This document shows, piece by piece, positions 56,105 through 64,000 of a DNA stretch of 64,000 nt. The stretch lies in the NCBI GenBank assembly GCA_037447655.1, contig JBBHKE010002758.1, forward strand, positions 60,001 through 124,000. The letters are read 5' to 3'. The DNA comes from Zygnema cylindricum (Eukaryota > Streptophyta > Zygnematophyceae > Zygnematales > Zygnemataceae). Each line of letters opens with the position of its first letter. The stretch's first letter is position 1. The translations under genes and the position numbers were made by a program. A model generated the notes under the pieces. The model worked only from the letters and a program-made list of their open reading frames with translations. It did not search any database and was not told the DNA's origin.

Positions 56105-57278
56105 TTCGGGTAACTTCAAAAGTAGGCGCGGTTCGTCAAAAGTAGGGCGAAGTTTGAATATGGGTTTTAGAAAACATAACATAAACCATGCCCATGTAAC
56201 CGCGCATTGATTTTCTAGATGTAAGAAATCATGCACAAATGGGAAACACAATCTTCAAATTGACATATCTTTACAGAAGTTAAGTATCATAGAAGTTTGT
56301 AAAGCAACATATCCTTAAACGTTCTTAGAGTTGTGAAAACATGTCATCAAAAATACCCATTTAATCCCATATGGGGTATGCCCGTTGTGAAGTAATTTGC
56401 ATATGTTTATATACTTCGAGACATTTATGTTTGCCACACAATTACATCTTACATTGCGGTTTGGAAATGTATGCGTTTGTGTTGTTCATCAAAACACCTT
56501 ATGGTTGTTGTTCCCACGTATAATGCACAAACACCCTATATAATCCTTTGTACTTCTTTGTAATATCCTTTGAATCATGATCCACTTTTTCATGTAAGAT
56601 AAAATAGGACACAGACTATGCCCCTGTAACGGGCATTGATTTTGTAGTGAATAAATTATGACTCAAAATAGACAATGTCATATTTTATGTATCAAAGAAG
56701 ATTGCCATTGCCATCGTCAAGTTTTTCCATGTTGGGGTAACCTTCGGACCTCACCAATATTAGGGAAAGAATAGAGATTTTAGGAAACAATTTTTGACAA
56801 CAAGTTCTTAAAAGGTGCTAAACAAATTGTGTCGCTATTCTCGATATATCGCTAGCCCATATGAATTGCCATATCGGGTAACAAGTTTCCCTTAAATTAA
56901 GTTAGGGCTAACATCGCCTCGACCCATATATGGTCAGTTTTTATGGTGTCATACGCTGTACCAGAAACCTCCTGCACGATTACGATACGCAACACCAGGA
57001 ATTGGGCTACACAGTTCCACACGCGTTTCAGGGTTTGGGTTGCAGGCTTTGTTTTTCCTTTGCAGACTTCGTTAACCCTAGCCTTGTTTCTTTCCTCTTC
57101 TCTTCAGGAGTTTTTGGTCCAACCCTTCAAACATTCTGGCAGCGAATTTCACTGTTGACGTCGCTTGCTGAACTGACGCTTCTGTGATCATTGTCTTCGG
57201 CTTCTCCGGCAGGCAATTCTTCTTTCTGAGAAGCTTCATTGATCTTGTTTTCCTATTCTTTTTAAGCACGAGTGCCAC

Positions 57279-60200
57279 ATGAGGCCCTATTTGCTGAAGG
57301 GCCATGAACGGCCACTCACTTTTCTGAAGTATAACAGAGATGGTGACTTGCTCTTTTCTTGTGCCAAGGATCATAACCCTAACTTGTGGTATGCACACAA
57401 TGGAGAACGGCTTGGGAATTACAAGGGACACAACGGAGCCGTTTGGTCATGTGACGTTTCACGTAAGCTCTTTTTTTTAATCTCAACTTCAAATCCTTGT
57501 AATGGTTCTCATCTTATGAATTACACTTGGAACTTCATCGTAGGACATGGGTACCTACGTTTTCTCGTTTATGTTCATATCACGTATAGCTGCAAAGGTT
57601 TTTGAACAACCCGTTTTTGATTTTGATTCTTTATTATTATTTTTATGCAGGTGATTCGACGAGGTTGATTACTGGGTCAGCAGATACAACTGCTATGCTT
57701 TGGGAAGTTGAAACTGGACAAAGGCTTTTTACATTTAAATTTTTTGGACCTGCCCGATCAGTTGCTTTTTCCGAAGGAGAAAAAATGGCCCTTATCTCTG
57801 TGGATCCTTTTATGGGGAGCCCTGCGGCTATTGCTGTTGTAAATATTGATATGCATTCTAAAGAGCGTACGTCCCTCGTACATCCTTACAATTCGGTTCT
57901 GTCTTTACTTTCCTCTGGTAACTGTTAGAAAAATGACAGGAAACCATTCAAGGTTTTTTTGGAAATAACTATTATAACTGATTTGTTTATACATGTCAAC
58001 TGCAGAGTCGAATGAGGAGAGGATGAAAATTGAAGGTCCTTCCGGGCGTATCAATTGTGCTGTTTGGGGACCTCTGAATGAGACAATTATTGCTGCGGGA
58101 GAGGATTGTGTCATTCGTCAATGGGACGTTGAGGTATTCTGCAAACTTTATTCGGTTTAGCTATTGGTCTCGTTCTTTCAATGTTAACTCTTTGAATGTA
58201 ATCTTTCTGGCCTTTTTTTGGCGTCCACACAATCGCAACGTATGGTCCATCGACATACTTTGGTCGATAATGTGAATTCAATGAAGGTTTTCTGTTTTTG
58301 GATAGTTTCTACTGTGTTTTTTTTTTGGCTTTTTAGCTTTACAACTCGGATCTTTTTAATTCCAGTTGCTTTAGAACCATGTGGAGACATGAATAGTCTA
58401 TTTAATGCTGAAATATCTCTGTATTTTTGTGTGGTTGGGACAGACAGGCAAGCTTCTCAAGGAGACAGACCCGGATATATCTCATAAAAAGACTGTCACA
58501 GATTTACAAAAGTCAGCTGATGGCTCTCATTTTATCACCGGTTCATCTGACAAAACAGCAAAGGTGAGCTTATAGCACTTTTGCTTTTTTAATGATGTTA
58601 ATTTGTGTATTGATTAGTGACTGGGGCTACTGCTATGTTTGAAAATGCATATCATTGCACCTCGGGTATTGCTTTTTTAACAGCATGCAAACATGTACCA
58701 TCATTCATAAAAAGTGTGCAAAATGGTTTACTCCCTTTGGGATTATCACTTTTTGTAAAGCCTTTTCAGAAAGGCAAAGGAAACTGGAGCTGCGATGTGT
58801 GGTATTTTTTTACGATAGATATGGACTTTTTTGCATGTTGGAACTTGAAAGCAAAGTACGTTTGTTTCTTCGAAAATAACGATAACATGGAATCTGAAAA
58901 GCTTTTATGATCTGAAGCAGTTTGTGGGAAAATTATAGAGAAGTAATACAAATAGGCACAGTAACGCAAGGTTCAAACCCTTGTTGACAGGAATGCATCG
59001 ACATGCTGTTCCGGCACACTTTTAATTGTGCTATCTAAGTAATATTTATTTGCAGAAATAGTTATTATATCAGAGATCGTTGTAGTTCATTCCTTTTAAT
59101 GCACCTTTTATTTGTGGTTAGAATATATAAGGTGAAGATTTGAGCATCAGCAGGATGTGCCAACACCATTAAGAGAAGGTGCTGTGCCAGGCCTCACAAC
59201 AGGGCATATAAACTTATAGAATCATAGCGAGCTTCACAAACTGATGTTCTCTAGGTATTCTTTACAATTGCTCAATTGTATCTAAATTCGACTGTGAGGC
59301 CTTGTGATGTAGATTGTCACCAAAGTCAGACAGTTTTGAAACACACGCCATGGTATAATTATGGAACTGTGGGTTGAACCGCGATTTGGCAAGTTGAATC
59401 AGAACAACCTTTTTATGAACAAATTTGCTGAATTCAAACTGTTCGAAGCCACCGACAGAAAGGCCGACTGTACCCAAAATAGAGCTCTTTCGTGATCGGA
59501 TATGGTTCAAAATTAGAATTGGGCTGAGTAGCTCAGTCCTCCAGAAAAAAGTGAGGTGTTTGTGAGGTTTAGCTTTACAGGAATGGTGAATAAGTGGAAG
59601 AGATGATATTGGTTTTCTCAATATGCTTTGATGAATTCTGTGTTCCCTCCGTACGCTTGATTAGCCCAGAGATTGCGACTGTCAATAGGGAAGAGTCCAT
59701 GATGTTTGTATGGATGAAAGTTGAACTGTGCTCTAATGTGATGATAGAAGGTGCGTTTTTTAATTATCGATTTATATGTATGAATCATAAGAAAATAAGC
59801 TTTATGCACTCTCTTAAAGTTGACTTTTTAACGAGGCTTTTTTCACGAGGCTTTTTTCACGATGCAGCTTTGGGATGTTCGGACATTAAATTTGCTGAAG
59901 ACATATCAGACTGAAAGGCCGATCAACGCTGCCGCCATCTCTCCTTTGCTGGACCATGTAAGTTCTGGGCCTCCACTGGAAGGCTTTACAGCTTTCAAAT
60001 GAGGGGTGTGAAGCAATATATATTAGAAGCTGTTTTGGAGGGCCTGTTCAGGTTGGATTTCTCTGCTCAAGACGACAGTTTTGCATATGCTGTAATTGCG
60101 GAATAACTGGAATTTGTTGTTGAGGATTATGTACCCTTGTTTTCTCGTCAGCCTCTTTGTTCATTAGAAGGGCGGAGCCAATCAGAAGTCATGATACTGA

Positions 60201-60999
60201 CCGTATCTTTTGTTGCAAATTGCAGGTGGTGATTGGGGGAGGGCAGGATGCAGCAGACGTCACAACAACATCGTCACGAGCTGGAAAATTCGAGGCAAAG
60301 TTCTTCCACAAGGTGGATAGTCCAACTGTCCTCTTCTTGTGTTCACAGTTGTGGAGGGATTATTTCAAAACTTACTCTTGCAAAACAACTCTTGCAAGGA
60401 TAAAAAAGAGATTTGTTGTTTGGATTCATGAACACTCGATAACTTCTAGTCGAGGGACTTTGTTATCATCTGTTGCATAGAGTACTAACTTCAAACCGGG
60501 ATATCAAAAAAAAGAGTCTCATGAGGTGAGGTGAAGAAGTATGCCATGGATTCAATCTAATGACTTGGATTTAAAATGGTTAGCTTCGTGTTCATTTCAA
60601 TGTTGTGTTATTTACGCCTGGCCAATGTCTGCTTTTGGACGGTAACAGATTTTTGAGGAGGAGCTGGGAGGAGTGAAGGGACACTTTGGACCCATCAATG
60701 CACTGGCCTTTAGTCCAGATGGGCGAAGGTGGGCTGACTCTCATGCTATATTTATATAGAATATTGTTAAATGATGGTTATTGTTTGAATTCCAAACATT
60801 TTTGCTTTATGTGTGATGAGAGAGCGGCTCCATTTGAAAGGTTGCCAGTGTGGCGTCTATTATTGTCTACTTTTTAACAGGCTATTTGTCTTAACTCTCA
60901 TGTTTTATGCTTTTTCAACGCAGTTTTGCTAGCGGAGGTGAGGATGGTTACGTTCGACTTCACCATTTTGACAACGACTATTTTCACCTAAAAGTTTAA
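57279..60999 (+). CDS. Eukaryotic translation initiation factor 3 subunit I (eIF3i), 8 exons
   Basis: A WD40-repeat propeller protein of the eIF3 complex, which binds the 40S subunit during cytoplasmic translation initiation. Exons: 57279-57462, 57651-57866, 58006-58133, 58444-58563, 59868-59957, 60226-60312, 60649-60728, 60924-60999. All introns are GT-AG and all junctions keep the frame, giving 326 residues (plant orthologues are about 328). It opens [21 protein letters not shown] motifs include [39 protein letters not shown] and [14 protein letters not shown]. It closes [15 protein letters not shown]. No stop or shift is seen, so it looks functional. Intron 4 (1304 bp) is the longest. The diverged 55 kb repeats and the TE nest lie upstream. 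Confidence 0.96.
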
Positions 61000-62070
61000 A
61001 TGGACAATGATGAGGTTCATAGAGTGAGGGGAAATCGTGGTCAGCAATGAAGCTTTTAGAGCAAAAAAGAGGCTGATGCTCCTGAGTGCTACTACCGATC
61101 CTTTTTGTTAGAACGAGTTCATTTGTTTGAGGGCTACTTATTGAAGCAGAAAATGTGAAATCTGTTTTGGCAACATGGTTTTGGCCTTTAGCTGTGTCAG
61201 GTGTTTGCAACAGAGTTGCAGTGGGCTCACTGCTTTGGCAGTTGTCAATACCTGGCAAATTTCGGCATGAGCCTTGTAGTCAGCTTTTGGAGCTTCTCAC
61301 TGGATGAGCCGAAGGTTTGCTGGCTGTGAGGATGGAGCTGTAGGCCAGAATGATTATGGAAGCGCCGATGAGAGGGCTGTGGACAGCTCATTATGTAGGT
61401 TATGGAGGTGGCCTTCTTGTTACACACATATTTTGAGGGCCATGTAGATGATTGCTGCTGAAAAGTCCTGAATGTAATGAGTCGAGAGCAATCTATTAAA
61501 TAATTTGTTGCGAGTTCTTGGAAAGTCTTGGCTTGTGATATGAGACGCTCGGCTGGATGGTTGTGGTTACTACTTGTTACCAATGGCCAGACAAAGGGCA
61601 ATAAATAGCTTCAGGATGTGACAGATAAAGTAATCAAAGCCAGGAAAACGATCTGATAAAAGTTGTTTATAATGGATTCATGCTTTGCGGAGTGAGTATT
61701 TGGAGAATCTCAAAAACCACTTCGCTGGCACTCTTTCGCCCAAAGTGGTAGATAAGTCATCAATGTGGTTTTATGAGAATGGACTTGAAATATTCATTGA
61801 GTGATGGTAATAAACGCGAGGCGTTGAAGCGGTCTGGATTGACTTCTTCGAGAGTGCTACAAAACCTAACTTTATAACACCTGGTTGTTGGGCAAGCTTT
61901 GACAGGCGACAGGGTTTAGGAATGGACGAGAAGAAAGTGTCTGTGGCCGTTGCATCAGTGCTGCCTGGCAACATCTGCAATGTAGGAAACGTTTTAGAAG
62001 CCTGCAACGGTTAACCGTCTCAGTACATGGAGACCGAACAACGAACAAGCCAGAACCAAACTGAAAAAAC
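61000..62070. other. 3' flank of eIF3i, no gene recognised
   Basis: The eIF3i 3' UTR must lie at the start. Open frames on the minus strand (for example 61245-61601) show no domain and no splice signals that would join them. Confidence 0.5.
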
Positions 62071-62745
62071 TCAGCCAGAATCGAAAAGTAGACTTAGAAG
62101 ACATTGTGAAAGGAAATAAAAGACAAAAATAGACACAATCGAAAAAAGAAAAATAATACCAAAACAACAAAGTAGAATACTGAAACAAAAGTTATCAAAT
62201 GAACTCCCAACATATCTAAACTCCGTACAAGAGCGTCCTGCTCCATATCCATGCCTGGTAGAGCAAGCTGGTATGGAATATGGCGACAATCCATGGCCGC
62301 AGTCGTAGACGGAAGCTGCATATGCGGCAAAGCCACAAGTGAATGCCGTGAGGACAAAAGGGCGAGATCTCACCCTCTTCTCAAATGAGCGCCAATCACA
62401 AGTATGGAGGAACTCAGCCAAAGCAACGCCTAAAACCAGATATCTGTACCCCCATTGGACAAAATCATCCGTAGCATCTTCGCGCACATAATTCCACTCC
62501 TTGTCCCTAACAGCTTCGGGCAATAATTGCATACGACCGTGAAACGAATTGCTCTCCGCTGCAATGGAGAGGCAGCTTAACCGTTTCTTGGTCCTGATCT
62601 TCTCGAAATCTAGGGAGTTGACCTTCTGGAGAAACGACAGGTTTCTCATACATTCACTCATTGCCCTCAGTCTAGAAGTGTTTGGAGCCCTCGCATTGAC
62701 TTCCTTCTCCACAAGCGTGGGGCCTCCCAAAGAACCAAATGACAC
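62071..62745 (-). other. Open frame of unknown status, possible exon
   Basis: A minus-strand open frame of about 224 codons. It has no ATG at its start (it opens with GTG). It contains DKEWNYVREDATDDFVQWGY, a hydrophobic stretch (YLVLGVALAEFL), a basic loop and a second hydrophobic stretch (FVLTAFTCGFAAYAASVY), then low-complexity Phe/Leu/Ser residues that look non-coding. Just upstream another frame (62746-63045) ends where CG|GTGAGT resembles a splice donor, and ctccattgcag within this frame resembles an acceptor, but these two do not keep phase. I do not recognise the protein. It could be a small membrane protein gene or chance. Confidence 0.35.
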
Positions 62746-62953
62746 TCACCGAAACTCGGCAAACCAGTTTGTCTCATTTGCAGCGAAAGTACTTGGAAAT
62801 TGGACAAGTCTTTCAGTGATTTCCTCCGAAATTGTAAGTGAAACATTTGCATTCAGAGGTCCGGGGAGTCCTTCACCCGCCTTGTAGGTACTTTCTAGCA
62901 TCGCCATGCGTGGCATGCCCTTGAGTGAGTTACGCAACTCTCCTCCGAGGAAT

Positions 62954-62978
62954 GGGGGGGGGGGGGGGGGGGGGGGGG
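62954..62978. repeat. Homopolymer run of 25 G
   Basis: Uninterrupted G from 62954 to 62978. On the minus strand it is read as a proline run in the 62746-63045 frame. Its exact length is likely uncertain in sequencing. Confidence 0.95.
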
Positions 62979-63644
62979 CCGTTCTCTCTAGATCTTCCAT
63001 ATGGGGATGCGCTCCACATCCACGATATTTGCGGTCCCGGACCACAGATTTTTAGGTTTGTGAGTAGTCATGTGTTATAGATTTCTTCTCTTTGTGGCTA
63101 GTCATTTTTGGTAGTTTCAATTACCGTTGGTGAATACTTGTTTAAGATAGCGTTGTCTTGTTTGTCTAATCTCCTTGGTTGCCTATTTTCTCTCGACTCT
63201 TTTTAGTCTTTAAATATATATATTCACCCCCTCTGTACCTAGATGGTTTTTTCATCACAAGTTTTGCGATAAAGATTGATCTTATGGGGTAAGTACACCT
63301 TGTATCGATATGTAGTTTTACTATTTCTTGCCACTTAAAACATCATTTCTCCGTGTAAACGTTCCGGGTTGTTAATCTAACTGTTGCGGTTGGAAGGCAA
63401 GATTCTCACCTTCCAATTAGCGGTCTCCAATCAAAAAAGGGACATGCGTGCACTTAGAAAAGTTGTTTTAAGTGGCTAAAAAAACAATAAAAGTGAAAAG
63501 CGATGCACGGTGCGGCATTCAGTCCGCTTTAGGATGAAACCAATTGAATCGAACTAATCCAGGTTTTTCGAATCCAACCACGTGGTCAGTGCGAGATCCA
63601 AATATCTTGGGAGAGGGAAGCGCAGGGCGCGGTTCACAAAAGAA

Positions 63645-63723
63645 GCAATGGTTGGCGAAAAGCAAAGCAGAAAGGACAAAAAGGCAATGATTGGCAGAAG
63701 ACAAAGCAGATAGAACACAAAGG
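63645..63723. repeat. Imperfect 40-bp tandem repeat
   Basis: gcaatggttggcgaaaagc.. (63645) and gcaatgattggcagaagac.. (63684) are two similar units, each continuing with aaagcaga and acaaa. The 63.0-64.0 kb segment otherwise shows no gene. Near the window end, short attagcg/cgctaat words recur in both orientations (63840-64000). Confidence 0.6.
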
Positions 63724-64000
63724 AAGCCAGTGGCCGAGTCGATCCAAAACCAAATGTCACAAACAGCTCAAGAGCGATTTGCATTCATGGAGAATTCATC
63801 CAGATAGAATTTTTTTTCAATACACCGTGAATTGCTATCAACGTTAATAACGCTAATTCGGCGCCCACAAATTTTGATCCTCGAAACTAAAATATAATTA
63901 ACCACTCCAATTGATTTTTTTACGTTAACTACACCGCCAATCGCTATTAGCGTGTAGGTTTGATTAGCGTATACTATTATTTAGCGTGGTGTACGCTAAT

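Noticed and set aside
57078-57431. A 117-codon minus-strand frame over the eIF3i start
   Set aside because: It is antisense to the well-supported first exon and 5' leader and has no domain.
61245-61601. A 118-codon minus-strand frame as a gene
   Set aside because: It is a low-information frame in the eIF3i 3' flank with no motif or plausible splice partners.
63840-64000. Terminal inverted repeats of a DNA transposon at the window end
   Set aside because: The attagcg/cgctaat words recur in both orientations, but the window ends before any partner end or target duplication can be seen.

Overview
The window looks like nuclear DNA of a streptophyte plant, probably a land plant, that is very rich in LTR retrotransposons. 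The signs are a spliced plant-type eIF3i gene with GT-AG introns, plant-like Ty1/copia and Ty3/gypsy pol genes, and primer-binding sites complementary to the plant initiator tRNA-Met. I cannot name the species. Roughly 80 percent of the window is retrotransposon; only eIF3i is a clearly intact host gene.

Layout. (1) 1-17.7 kb: five decayed copia internal regions (Cop1-Cop5), all on the + strand, separated by single LTRs that each serve as the 3' LTR of one unit and the 5' LTR of the next. Several units have lost gag or pol, with breaks at or very near LTR ends, and one short LTR end is inverted (15146-15233). (2) 17.7-23.8 kb: a minus-strand relative (Cop6) lacking its 5' end, split by a solo LTR. 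(3) 23.8-27.8 kb: an unplaced GC-rich segment with an orphan ORF, then the tail, LTR and gag start of a different copia lineage (Cop7). (4) 27.8-30.0 kb: AT-rich, no gene seen. (5) 30.0-54.9 kb: one nest. Copia Cop8 (minus, target duplication tcatg) has a chromodomain-type gypsy element in its 5' LTR; the gypsy gag holds a gag-only element (TRG1, duplication agaac) and a solo LTR (duplication ataac); the gypsy 3' LTR holds the best-preserved copia, Cop9 (minus). LTR divergence judged by eye agrees with this order: Cop8 and gypsy about 10 percent, Cop9 and TRG1 a few percent. (6) 54.9-57.3 kb: diverged tandem repeats and a 15-bp minisatellite upstream of the host gene. (7) 57.3-61.0 kb: eIF3i, 8 exons, 326 residues, intact. 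(8) 61-64 kb: no firm gene; a minus-strand open frame of unknown status, a 25-G tract and short repeats.

Most notable biology. The Cop1-6/9 family, Cop8 and TRG1 share a primer-binding site, GGTTATGGGCCCACC or a variant, that matches the anticodon arm, not the 3' end, of initiator tRNA-Met. This is the half-tRNA priming mode known from Drosophila copia and yeast Ty5. Because it pairs with a CAU anticodon it contains ATG, and in Cop1, Cop2 and TRG1 that ATG is in frame with gag, so the gag start codon appears to sit inside the primer-binding site. LTRs of the Cop1-6/9 family also carry a tRNA-like module (A-box and B-box) antisense to the element. The gypsy element and Cop7 instead have ordinary 3'-end type sites (TGGTAT...), so two priming modes coexist here.
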